Shown here: piece by piece, positions 20,868 through 30,569 of the stretch | Numbering within the stretch: the first letter of the stretch is position 1 | How the letters are laid out: each line of letters begins with the position of its first letter | Source of the DNA: Priapulus caudatus | Taxonomy: Eukaryota > Priapulida > Priapulimorpha > Priapulimorphida > Priapulidae | Length of the DNA: 30,829 nucleotides | Direction: 5' to 3' | Assembly (NCBI RefSeq): GCF_000485595.1 | Contig: NW_014577542.1 | Coordinates: 72,049-102,877, forward strand | The notes under the pieces: model-generated | The model's input: the letters and a program-made list of their open reading frames with translations, nothing else | Told to the model about the DNA's origin: nothing | Databases searched by the model: none | Made by a program: the position numbers and the translations under genes

Positions 20868-21093
20868 TGCTAAGTTGCTCTAAGCTACACTCAAAGTTGC
20901 CCTAAGTTACACTCTAAGTTGCTCTAATTTACACTCTAAGTTGCTCTAAGTTCCACTCTAAGTTGCTCCAAGTTACACCCTAAGTTATATTCTAAGTTAC
21001 ACTCTAAGTTACACTCTAAGTTACACTATAAGTTACACTCTAAGTTGCTCTAAGTTACACTCTAAGTTGCTCTAAGTTACACTCTAAGTTCCT
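20868..21093. repeat. Minisatellite mixing 10-bp and 12-bp units (copy 1)
   Basis: About 19 units built from TAAGTTGCTC (10) and TAAGTTACACTC (12) with point variants. Order, with S short and L long: SLSLSLSLSLLLLLLSLSL. It begins about 24 bp into intron 1 after the exon 1 donor. Confidence 0.93.
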
Positions 21094-21116
21094 TCACTGA
21101 AGCGCTGCTCACTCAC

Positions 21117-21201
21117 CTGCAAGCTGTGCTGTGGCCGTCAACTGTAGCCACGCGAAGACGATCAAGCTAATTCCGATGTTCTTTGCAACGTTCAAAGTCA
21201 T
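21117..21201 (-). CDS. BMPER: BMPER/crossveinless-2-like gene, exon 1 (signal peptide)
   Basis: On the minus strand the ATG at 21201-21199, in context TCAAAATGA, encodes MTLNVAKNIG, ISLIVFAWLQ, LTATAQLA and one base of a Gly codon, then a consensus GCAG|GTGAGT donor. This is a textbook secretory signal: short basic n-region, hydrophobic core ISLIVFAWL, and a small-residue end (TATA-Q) for signal peptidase. The exon ends in phase 1 and exon 2 begins with the two complementary bases. The joined text, LAG then TVATCENEGE, parallels the start of mature BMPER. Splicing across 11.1 kb is inference; no cDNA is available. This copy is intact, unlike its duplicate at 29157-29240. A short upstream frame overlaps its start. 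Confidence 0.75.
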
Positions 21202-21239
21202 TTTGATTTCCGAACGCGACTCCGATGTGCGATACTCAT
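21198..21239 (-). promoter_or_regulatory. 13-codon upstream ORF overlapping the exon 1 start (ATGA)
   Basis: In the presumed 5' leader, an ATG at 21239 opens a 13-codon frame (MSIAHRSRVRKSK). Its TGA stop overlaps the main ATG as ATGA. Such stop-start overlaps can limit or couple initiation at the main start (known for uORFs). Whether it is transcribed depends on the unknown start site. Confidence 0.45.
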
Positions 21240-21862
21240 TTGGGTTCGCTCGCCGACTGAGATTCCGAGAGCGTTTCAGGCGATGACGGCGTCATAGCAA
21301 GCCGCTGCTCCGTCGAGGTCTCTGAAACAGGACAGATATACGTCATCACACACGACGATCCTCTCGCTCCCCTGCGCTTCTAATGTTCAAATCACGTCAT
21401 CATCACCTGCAGTACACGCATAGAGCGAGAGAGAGAGAGCACGTGTGCCGTTTAATCTACGATAGGTTATAATTGCATTATTGCGTACACGGTGGCTCGC
21501 GCCGCAATGTAAACACACCGTAATTACACAAGGATAAATACAAGACTCGCCGGTAGCCGCGGGTTTAACCGCAGATGTGTGCGCGGCCACAGCAGCTACC
21601 CCCGTACGCGGCTGCTGCTACCGTCGTCTGCTAATCCACGGATGACTCACTTATGCTATATAGTCGCATAGTCGCTGATCAATCAATTATCAACTTTATG
21701 GGTTCGCGAATTCGCCCACCTGTTGTAGCAGCAGCAGCAGCACCGACTTAGTAATGTTTACCGCAATCGGATGTATTTAGTAACCGAAGACGGGAGAGAA
21801 AATGTTGCTGAGGAGCGAAATGTGTTATACCCCGCAAGCGCAACCGCGCAAGCGTTTGGCGC

Positions 21863-21905
<43 letters not shown>

Positions 21906-22400
21906 TCACATTCCATTTGCGAATGATCGGCGAGTAGAATTCAGGTACGAGTCTTACTTACGTCGCCTTACACTTTCCCGCGCCTAAATAGATAATGAGG
22001 CGGTTTCAACGTCAATTTCAGCAGATCGTTGTGTCAGTTCAGACTAGCGTCCAACAAAGACCATCAGAATAGGCTTTAGGCAAATTACGTCCCTTCGCAT
22101 GAAAGGCGGCTTTATGCACCTGTGCACGGCAAAATATTTAGCAAGAAAGCAATCCGCCTTCATTGTGAATGCCCTCGTGAGGGTTGGTAGGTGAGTATTG
22201 GCTGTAAGCGGTGTTTACATGGCGAATAAAGACTGATTCATGGTAAACCATTAATGTCTGACCCCCGATAAGTAACTTCTGCTACCAGCTGCGGGCAGAA
22301 ATCCCCGAGTTTATTCCATGGCGTAGTTTTTGCTGCCCGATGCGCGGGGGCCGAGTTTGTTTGTAAATGGAAGACCAGTGGCAAGCCGAGCTCGGTGGCA

Positions 22401-22468
<68 letters not shown>
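22401..22468. repeat. (AG)34 microsatellite
   Basis: Uninterrupted AG run in the right arm; its interrupted mirror is 18224-18312. Confidence 0.97.
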
Positions 22469-22469
<1 letters not shown>

Positions 22470-24168
22470 CCGACGGCGTTACGTCAAAGCACAGGTCAAA
22501 GCGCCTCATGTCCGCTGCGAAGAATAATGCATTCCTGTCGGCGATATTTCGAATTTTATGAATTCAGACGATTTCTATTCCTCGCCGATACCCTCGGGTA
22601 AGCGAAATACCATCTGTTTTTATATGCGGACCCTCACAAAGCTGCTACGTGTCTCGCGTTACAGGTGTTCGATAGAGAGGCTATAGAATTTTCATATAAT
22701 GCCTCACGACGTGAGTCGCGGAAAGCATACAACCTAATGTATTTGTAAAATACGCGACCTTCAGCACTGTTTTGCATTATAGGTTTCATTATTACTTCAC
22801 GAATTGATCCGCCATTTTTTTTGTCGAGGATACGCGTTGGCCATCTCGGGTTCCACGAATATGTATTCATGGTTCCATGTTTAGCTAAATACGTGCGAGG
22901 GTCTCTATACTCCTCTCACACCGTTTCCACACTCTATCTCTTTTTGCTGAGTGCTAAGCAGAGAAGCAGTGTGTACCATTTTTTAAGTCTTTGGTACGGT
23001 ATGACCCGGTCGGTAGTCGAACCCATCCGCAATAGTTGTTACTAATCGCGCAATAACTCCTATAAGAGTTGTGCGCACACTACTCGAAGCCGCACGCACT
23101 CACCCACCTCAGCGCCGCAAAACCTCGAAAAACATATTAAATCCGTTGTTTATAGAAAAGAGATACCGATCATGCCGACTTCTGTTTACAACGAGCAAAC
23201 TTGATAGGCTCATGAACCTCCGGCTACACGAGCTTACAACATTTACAATGTCAACTTTTGGCGACCCGACTGGATGCTTTGCAATCACCTGCTAAGATTC
23301 AGCCGCACGTTGGTTAGCGAGCTTAACGGGACTACTATAGGAGGCGCGTGCAACTGTAAGCCTCCGCAGATTGTTCACCGCAAGTTGCACTATTTGGTAT
23401 CTAGAAAACGCATTTTTGGAATTTTTTTGCGGTGAAATTCGGCACTAGAGTGCACTCTTTTGCATCATGCACGCAAATTAGATGCTTCGTGGACGTCTAG
23501 AAAGCATTAGAATTAAGATTGGTCGTGTAATTGTGCCATTCCAGCAAGTGGCGTAGCCATGGTCACCGGTCGGCCATTTTTCTGTATGAAACGGGATCCG
23601 AATACTTTGTATAGAAATACGTTGTATAGAAATTCGCTAGCAAAGGTTTCGAGCGAAGCATAGAGTAGTCTGTAGTAATTTAACATGAATAAAGTGCATG
23701 TAGTGTATGCGACGAAACAGTGTGAGTGTTTTTCATTAATTTCTGTTCGATGCTTATTCAGGCCTTCTGCCTATATGGACGCCTTCTACTGTTGTACAAC
23801 ACCTACATACAGCAGACTTGATGAGCAGAAGAGGATTGCGTTAGAAGGGGGTCAAAGTTGCTCTCAGGCAACGGGACCGGTTACACAATGCACTTGGGCC
23901 GTGCCGACAATAAAACGATAGTAGGCCTAAATAAATACGCAACTATTGTATTAAACTTACAAACCGGCGTCCAGTTTAATGCAATACAGCAGTCATATCC
24001 ATCTATCTATATGGTTACGTCGATCTGTCACTCTTAACAGTTACTCAACGGTATAGATCAATCTCTTGTGTATCGGCGCACAGTGTGACAATATGTGTTG
24101 GCCTACGTAGTAGGCATTTAAACAGCGTCCGAGTATAGAATTACCCTATTATGTTACTTATGCTGAGA

Positions 24169-24470
24169 GGGTCTATGTCCCCCAGGGTACTGCCGGAACG
24201 TACCCTGCGTACGGTCCGGTATACCGGAACTTACCCTGGTACTAAATACTACTATCTAATATGCCGGACCGTACCTCGCCTACTCCATTAACGAGTCTAG
24301 GGAGTCGCCTACGCCTACTCCCTAATCCTAACCCTAACCCTAACCCTAACAGTATCCCTAACCCTAACCCTAACCCTAACCATATCAGCTAGATAGTTAC
24401 CGGGGTACGTTCCGGTATACCGGACCGTACCCAGGGTACGTTCCGGCAGTACCCTGGGGGACATAGACCC
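24169..24470. mobile_element. 302-bp inverted-repeat element enclosing telomere-like repeats
   Basis: Ends are GGGTCTATGTCCCCCAGGG and its reverse complement, continuing through TACTGCCGGAACGTACCC and GTACGGTCCGGTATACCGG on both sides with small differences. The core, about 24321-24380, is CCCTAA repeats (TTAGGG on the other strand) in two runs of about three to four units. There is no coding capacity. It is most like a MITE that carries or captured an interstitial telomere tract. Confidence 0.8.
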
Positions 24471-24897
24471 TATGAGCGTTACGCTGGCTACTATGTTACC
24501 CCATAGATTGTTACCCCATTATCTATCTTACTGTTACCTGGTTGTTCACAGCATAACCAATTTGTGGACTGCCGAACTTCTTATGCAATATAAATCTATG
24601 TGTACGCTATAAACCGGTGGATTTGATCGATTTTAGGGATTACCTGCCTGCCTACTACGTTACCACGGTATTATAGGCCTACTACTACTGTTTCTCTAAC
24701 TGCTGCTGCTGGTGCCGCTGCTGCTACTGCTGCTGTTTTGGTTGGTGGTGGCGGTGCTGGTGTTGGTGCTACCGCCGGCGCCGCAGCCGCCACTCTTGCT
24801 ACTGCAGCGGTTGGTGCTGCTGGTATTCTGCTATTGTCTCTCTACATCTCCCACTACAACTATCATTGCCACTACCTCTACAGCTATCATTGCCAAT

Positions 24898-24923
24898 ACT
24901 GTTGTTGTTGTTGTTGTTGCTGC

Positions 24924-24959
<36 letters not shown>

Positions 24960-25076
24960 GCTAACTGGGCCTAGCTGCTACTGCTACTGCTACTGCTACT
25001 GCCACTGCCACATACTGCCACTGTCACTACCACTACCACTACCACTAACACTATACTACTACCACTGCTACTACTG

Positions 25077-25115
<39 letters not shown>

Positions 25116-25185
25116 TAACTACTACTACTACTACTACGCACTGCTACATTACTACTACTACTACTACTACCACCGACTGCCGGCA
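24898..25185. repeat. Triplet repeats GTT, GCT and CTA (right arm)
   Basis: (GTT)6-like at 24899-24918, (GCT)n at 24926-24957, then CTA/CTG triplets to 25185. The 234-codon plus-strand frame at 24712-25416 runs through these as Leu, Ala and Tyr runs. It is not preserved in the mirror, so I do not call a gene. Confidence 0.9.
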
Positions 25186-25504
25186 GCAGGTGATTTTATT
25201 ACTGTTACTGCTCACGCTAGTGCACAAAGTTGGCTCGAGGCCCAACATCTCGCTGTTATATATGTGCCCCCCCCCTCCCCCCGCTCTCCTCTTGATGCCC
25301 ACGCATCTCACGTCTTTGTTGATCTCGCTCTAATCTCGCTGAAGTTGGTAGACATTCCAGAACGTCAGCTGTCATTAACACTCGTTGACTTTTACCTCAT
25401 TCTGGCTGCCGGCTGAGTTGTGAGAGTGATGGAGATGCCGCAGCTGTGTAGTTGTAAGTATACTAGCGCTGCGTGCGGTTTTTTTCTGCGCCGCGCGCGC
25501 GCGT

Positions 25505-25577
25505 CGTGTGTGTGTGTGTGCGTGTGCGTGTGCGTGTGTGTGTGCGGCGTGTGTGTGTGTGTGTGTGTGTGTGTGTT
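25505..25577. repeat. TG/CGTG microsatellite, right arm
   Basis: GTGTGT with CGTG interruptions; the mirror is at 13994-14095. Confidence 0.93.
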
Positions 25578-25612
25578 CGTGCGATTTTGTTGCGAAATCG
25601 GTATGAATCTAA

Positions 25613-25657
25613 TCAGGAGTGGATAATAGATTATTCACTATTATTATTCACTCCTGA
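25613..25657. mobile_element. 45-bp miniature element, TCAGGAGTG ends, 5-bp target duplication
   Basis: Inverted ends TCAGGAGTG/CACTCCTGA, flanked directly by TCTAA on both sides (25608-25612 and 25658-25662). The AT-rich centre is largely self-complementary. One of three related copies in the window. Confidence 0.78.
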
Positions 25658-26054
25658 TCTAATGATCCCATATATTCGGCTCGTAGATGGGCCACGTGAC
25701 CTGTACGTCGCCGTGTGCAGCCCCCGTACTCCTTCCCTCTCTCGCTATTCCCCGTTCTTCCTCTCTTCTTCCATGCCTTTATGCTCGTAGACGGGCCATT
25801 TGATGTCTGTCTACACGATGTCTGTCTACAGCCCCGGTACTCCCCTCTCTCTCTCTCGCGCTATGCCCTTTCTCCCTCTCTTGTTCTATCCCTATCTTAT
25901 GGTTAATAATTACGGCTTGATAGAGAGATATATAGCGCCACAGATATAACCTCGCATTATCTGTACGTTGCTGTCTGCAGCCCCTGTACTCTACACCTTC
26001 TCTCGCTATTCCCCTTTTCTCCATCTCGTGTTCTATGCCTTTCTTATGGTTAAC

Positions 26055-26215
26055 TAGAATGAGCAGTTGTCGCCAACTACATGTATCCCCCGTGATCTAG
26101 TATGAATAGAATATCTCTGTAAGGACGTAGAAGGCAGGTAAAGTTAAATAAGTCACAAAGACAAGGTTTGTTAGACAACTGGTGTGCCTCAGATGTGCAA
26201 GTATATGGAATCTGG
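26055..26215. repeat. Dispersed repeat copy (also 12315-12480 inverted, 27365-27525)
   Basis: GAGCAGTTGTCGCCAACTAC through AGATGTGCAAGTATATGG recurs at 27365-27525 in the same direction and at 12315-12480 inverted. The left arm lacks a second copy, probably because of the gap at 13343. Confidence 0.8.
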
Positions 26216-26439
26216 TTACCCTAGGAGGCCGAAGAGGAGATGTAAGTCGACAGGTGAAGGTCAAACTAGGTCAAGGGCAGTGGTGTTTTGGTATGCGACA
26301 GACTTTCTCCCCAAGATGTGTAAGCATACAAGTTTGTCGCGCTAGGTCAATTAGGGGCTGAGTTAGAGAGCGAAGAGAAATATGATCAAGGTCAAGGTAA
26401 AGGTGAAATAAGAGTCGAAGTGACCTGGTGGGCAGTTTT

Positions 26440-27057
26440 TACCCGATCTCGGATCATCTTCAAATTTGGCATGAAGGTGCGTTATGGTAAAGCGAAGACG
26501 CCAATCGTTTTTGGTGTGGGCGGAGTCCATCGTTGCCAATGGTACAAACATTTTTGTGGAAATATTGTAGAACCTGTTAACTTGTGCTGTTTTACCCGAT
26601 TGTCATGGAATTTGGCAGCACAGGGGCCGATATAACATGTCCTGATGACAATCTAAATATAAATATAATTTAAATACAAATATTAATTTTTATTTTTATT
26701 TTTAAATTTAAATTTTATTTAAATTTTAAAAATTTAAATTTAAATATAAATTTAAAATATAAATTTAAATACAAATATAAATTTCATGACAATCGGGTAA
26801 AAGTGCAGAAGTTACAGGTTATAGAATATTTTCGACAAAAATGTTGTTACCATGGCCAACGATGACTCCGCCCACACCAAAAACAATAGGTGTCTTCGCT
26901 TTACGATAACGCACCTTCATTCGAAATTTGAAGATGATCCGAGAAGAACTGCAGCCGGTAGAGCGTTCACGAAGGAAATCTCTAACGGCGGCGGCCGGCG
27001 CGACCGATGCCAAAACCCATAGTAATCCCCACGAAACTTCGTTCGGGGGATACAATA
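26440..27057. repeat. Foldback element copy 3 with outer hairpin
   Basis: Runs from ATCATCTTCAAATTTGGCATG through ACGCCAATCGTTTTTGG and an AT-rich core to the mirrored end, then the long outer terminus with CGGCGG and a hairpin near GATACAATAA. Mirror of 12787-13342. Confidence 0.7.
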
Positions 27058-27555
27058 ATTATGGCAGAGAGAGATATATAGCGATTGAGAGATGGAAAGA
27101 GAAAGTGGGAGAGCCCGCTCTCTCTCGCTGTACGTCTCTGCTCTACCATAATTTCTTTCTCTCACACTCTTGCCTACGATCTCTCATTAATCATCTATTC
27201 GCATTCTCTATATCTTTTTCTCTTTCCTCTGCCTGTCCCCCATCTCTCTCCTCTCTCACCTCTCTCGCACCTTTCTCCCTGCTCTCTCTTTTCAATCTCT
27301 CTCTCGCTTATATATATAAAACCACATCCAGCAATAACAGCATTCTCAACGCGTTAATAACTAGAAACGGAGCAGTTGTCGCCAACTACATGTATCCTCC
27401 GTGATCTAGTATGAATGGAATATCTCTGTAAGGACGTAGAAGGAAGGTAAAGTTAAATAAGTCACAAAGACAAAGGTTTGTTAGACAACTGGTCTGCCTG
27501 CAGATGTGCAAGTATATGGAATACACACAAGGGGGGGGGGGGTATGGGTGCAGTG

Positions 27556-28157
27556 CTGCGTTATGGTAAAGCAAAGACGCCAATCGTTTTGGTGTGGGCG
27601 GAGTCATCGTTGCCATTGGTAAGAACAATTTTTGTGGAAATATGTAGAACCTGTAACTTGTACTGTTTTACCGATTGTCATGGAATTTGGCACACAGGGC
27701 CGATATACATGTCCTATATATATATAAATATGTATATATATATATTTCATGACAATCATAAATTTAAATAGAAATTTAAAAATAGAAATTTTAATACAAA
27801 TATTAAATTTAAATTTTATTTTTAAATTTTTAAATGTAAATTTTAATAGAAATTTAAATAGAAATTTTAATACAAATGTAAATTCATGACAATCGGTAAA
27901 ACTGCAGAAGTTAACAGGTTCTAGAATGTTTCCGGGAAAAATTTTGTTACCAATGGCAACGATGATTCCGCCCACCAAAAACGATTGGCGTCTTCGCTTT
28001 ACGATAACGCACCTTCATGCGAAATTTTGAAGATGATCACGAGAAGAAACTGCAGCCGGTAGAGCGTTCACAGGGAAATCTCTGCGGCGGCGGCGGCGCG
28101 CGGCGCGCGATGCCAAACCCATAGTATCCCCACGAACTTTCGTTCGGGATACACAAT
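27556..28157. repeat. Foldback element copy 4, spanning the A'/B junction
   Basis: GCGTTATGGTAAAGC at the left is mirrored by GCTTTACGATAACGC near 27997. The core is AT-rich. The outer terminus with CGG repeats and the GTATCCCC hairpin lies in segment B. This uninterrupted copy shows what the borders at 11846 and 20018 looked like before they were separated. Confidence 0.75.
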
Positions 28158-28847
28158 AATACCACATCGTAGACAACATGACTACAACGTACGCACCGCA
28201 CAAAAGAGGTAATGCGTGTATATTTTCGTAGCGTATACCAGTATACCGGTGAGTTAGTACTACCAGGTGGCAGGCGTACGATAATGCAGAGATTTGGCAG
28301 CCCATGCCGTGCTCGTAATTGCCCAGTCTTCTTGTAGACTTCTCATCGCACTGTGCCGACTTGTATAATACAGTAGACTTTCTAACCCCCGCATTCACTT
28401 GCTTGTGGTCACGCGGCGGAAACAATTAATGACCTCTTTCGCGCCGCAGGCTACTACGTACACCAACTTATGGATAACACGTCCGGCCATACTCAAATAT
28501 ATGAATTCATATACATCGATATGTAGCGATATTACAGGGCGTGATCGCGTCTCAGCGGGAGCCACGTACAACATGCGTCCTATCGAAAACGATAACTACA
28601 CGATAAACTCAGACAGAAATCTAGCGATAGAGGCGTAAGAATGCTATTCAGAAACACCTGCGCTAACCGTACGTTGATATCGTACGTACGCAATCCGCCC
28701 ACATTCTATATATTTTATTCAGCGTGCTTACGGGGGAGAGCCTGTCTACACGACGAGGTCATGAACCAGGGCGTGATCTATCTAACACGGCAAATCCACA
28801 CCGCAACAGTACGGATGAGTTAGTGTCGGCTTCTGCTGATTTACATG

Positions 28848-29132
28848 CTAAGTTGCTCTAAGCTACACTCAAAGTTGCTCTAAGTTACACTCTAAGTTAC
28901 ACTCTAAGTTACACTCTAAGTTGCCCTAAGTTACACTCTAAGTTGCTCTAATTTACACTCTAAGTGCTCCTAAGTTCGCACTCTAAGTTGCTCACAAGTT
29001 ACACCTAAGTTACTTCTAAGTTTACATTCTAAGTTACACTCTAAGTTACACTCTAAGTTACACCTCTAAGTTACACTCTAAGTTGCTTCTAAGTTAGCAC
29101 TCTAAGTTTGCTCTAAGTTACACTCTAAGTTC
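28848..29132. repeat. Minisatellite mixing 10-bp and 12-bp units (copy 2)
   Basis: About 24 units against 19 in copy 1. One run of four units near the start (about 28871-28920) is extra, and the long-unit run in the middle has one more. Confidence 0.9.
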
Positions 29133-29156
29133 CTTCACTGAAGCGCTGCTTACTCA

Positions 29157-29240
29157 CTGCAGCTGTGCTGTGGCCGTCAACTGTAGCCACGCGAAGACGA
29201 TCAAGGCTAATTCCGATGTTCTTTGCAACGTTCAAGTCAT
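29157..29240 (-). pseudogene. Duplicate of BMPER-like exon 1, reading frame broken
   Basis: Alignable to 21117-21201 throughout. One lost base makes codon 3 a stop (ATG ACT TGA). There is one extra base near 29206, one lost base near the end, and one lost G at the donor (GCAGTGAGT instead of GCAGGTGAGT). No substitutions are seen, only indels. Either it is a decayed duplicate first exon or the assembled sequence is wrong here. Confidence 0.8.
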
Positions 29241-29462
29241 TTTGATTTCCGAACGCGACTCGATGTGCGATACTCATTTGGGTTCGCTCGCCGACTGAGA
29301 TTTCGCGAGAGCGTTTCAGGCGATGACGGGCGTCATAGCAAGCCGCTGCTCCGTCGGGGGTCTCTTGAAACAGGACAGATATACGTCATCCACACACGAC
29401 GATTCCTCTGCCTCCCCTGCGCTGCTAATGTTCAATCACGTCATCATCACCTGCCAGTGCAC

Positions 29463-29496
29463 GCATAGAGCGAGAGAGAGAGCGAGAGAGAGCGAG

Positions 29497-29551
<55 letters not shown>

Positions 29552-29752
29552 GGGAGAAAGAGAAAGAAAGAGAGAGAGAGAGGGGGGAGAGAGAGAGAGA
29601 GAGAGAAGAGATGAGAGACGAGGGAGAGAGAGAGAGAAGAGAGGAAGGGAGAAAGAGAGAAAGAGAGAGAGAGAGGGGGGGGAGGGGGATGAGAGAGAGA
29701 GAGAAGAGAGAAGAGAGAGAGAGGAAGGAAAGAGAGAGAGAGAGAGGGAGAG
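29463..29752. repeat. ~290-bp GA-rich tract upstream of exon 1 copy 2
   Basis: GA repeats with GGGG, AAAG and GAC interruptions. The same position in copy 1 (21421-21437) has only 17 bp of it, abutting arm A'. Long frames on both strands here (Arg/Glu or Ser/Leu runs) are artefacts. Confidence 0.96.
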
Positions 29753-29754
29753 CT

Positions 29755-29938
29755 CACGGCCCCTGTGCTTCATCTTCTCATCGGCCCCGTTGTTCAGCCA
29801 TCTGCAGTTTTCGTTGATTTATTTCTCGATATTAACATGGCGGGAGATTAAACCGCACTGCCGAATCCCGCGGAGAGCACGGTCGATTTTTAGATGCAGT
29901 AATATCAGGAGTGTATAATATAGATCTATCTTTATCTA

Positions 29939-29982
<44 letters not shown>

Positions 29983-30560
29983 AAATAAAATAGAATAAAA
30001 ATAAATAAATAAATATATATATATATAGTAATAACTCTATATTATACACACCTGATAATATAACAGCGGAGTATGGGGTTAGCATTAATAGCGCATCCCT
30101 ATAACTATGTTTGAGTTACTTTATTGCATCTAGGTCGATCTATTTTCGAGAAAACGCTGCTCGCTAGTCGTAGAAAAGCTGTTACGGCCAGGCACTAATT
30201 GAGCATTTCCGTCGGCGCGCGATATATTCCTGTCAGATTTTCCCTCTAGATTCCCCCGCTGTCTTTGTTTTTCCTCGCCCACGCCGCAATTTACTGACGC
30301 ATTCTATCATTTATGACTCGTGCATGGTCGGTCGAGTGGCACGCACACGCTCTCTCCATAAACCCATCTGACGTTTGTTTTGGGATAGATCTCGTCTATA
30401 GATCTGCAGCCAGACGCTGGGTTGGGGGGAAAACCTGTAAACTGCCCGCACGGTGCTTATCTCTTCATCTGGTGTCAATCGGCGCGGCGGTGACAACGGG
30501 GATTGACATGTAGCGAGCAGCGACGCAGACCTGTCACCCGACGGGTCATGCTGTGCTGCT
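29755..30560. other. Unique sequence upstream of the duplicated first exon
   Basis: No gene recognised. If copy 2 of exon 1 marks the original 5' end, this would hold the promoter, but I see no clear core element. It includes a TCAGGAGTG miniature element. Confidence 0.45.
29905..30055. mobile_element. 151-bp miniature element, TCAGGAGTG ends, 5-bp target duplication
   Basis: Left end TCAGGAGTGTATAATATAGA, right end the reverse complement with small changes (CTATATTATACACACCTGA). The centre is TA repeats. TAATA lies directly outside both ends (29900-29904 and 30056-30060). Same family as 25613-25657. Confidence 0.78.
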
Positions 30561-30569
30561 GCCCGTCCA

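Larger units (their letters stand above)
20018..21437. repeat. Segment B, copy 1 (direct repeat of 27990-29462)
   Basis: The whole segment, from GTCTTCGCTTTACGATAACG to the GA tract, recurs in the same orientation at 27990. It opens with the outer terminus of the foldback element (hairpin GTATCCCC...GGGGATAC at 20153-20182 and a CGG run at 20108-20133). It then has about 680 bp of unrecognised sequence, a 10/12-bp minisatellite and the signal-peptide exon of the BMPER-like gene, ending with a short GA tract. Confidence 0.95.
21438..27986. repeat. Right arm (A') of the inverted duplication
   Basis: Reverse complement of 11846-19306 (anchors given there). It joins segment B on both sides: a GA tract at its left, and a continuous foldback element across 27986/27990 at its right. 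This makes B-A'-B the undisturbed tandem part. Confidence 0.93.
27990..29462. repeat. Segment B, copy 2 (direct repeat of 20018-21437)
   Basis: Same order of parts as copy 1: foldback terminus, unrecognised sequence, 10/12-bp minisatellite (28848-29132), exon 1 copy, GA tract. Differences from copy 1 are nearly all one-base insertions or deletions plus several extra minisatellite units. Confidence 0.95.

Noticed and set aside
24712-25416. 234-codon plus-strand open frame
   Set aside because: It is a translation of GTT, GCT and CTA triplet runs, and the mirrored arm does not keep the frame.
29323-29817. 164-codon Arg/Glu-rich frame and Ser/Leu-rich frames on the other strand
   Set aside because: Translation of the GA-rich tract. 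The start lies in the segment B duplicate and the frame is not kept in copy 1.
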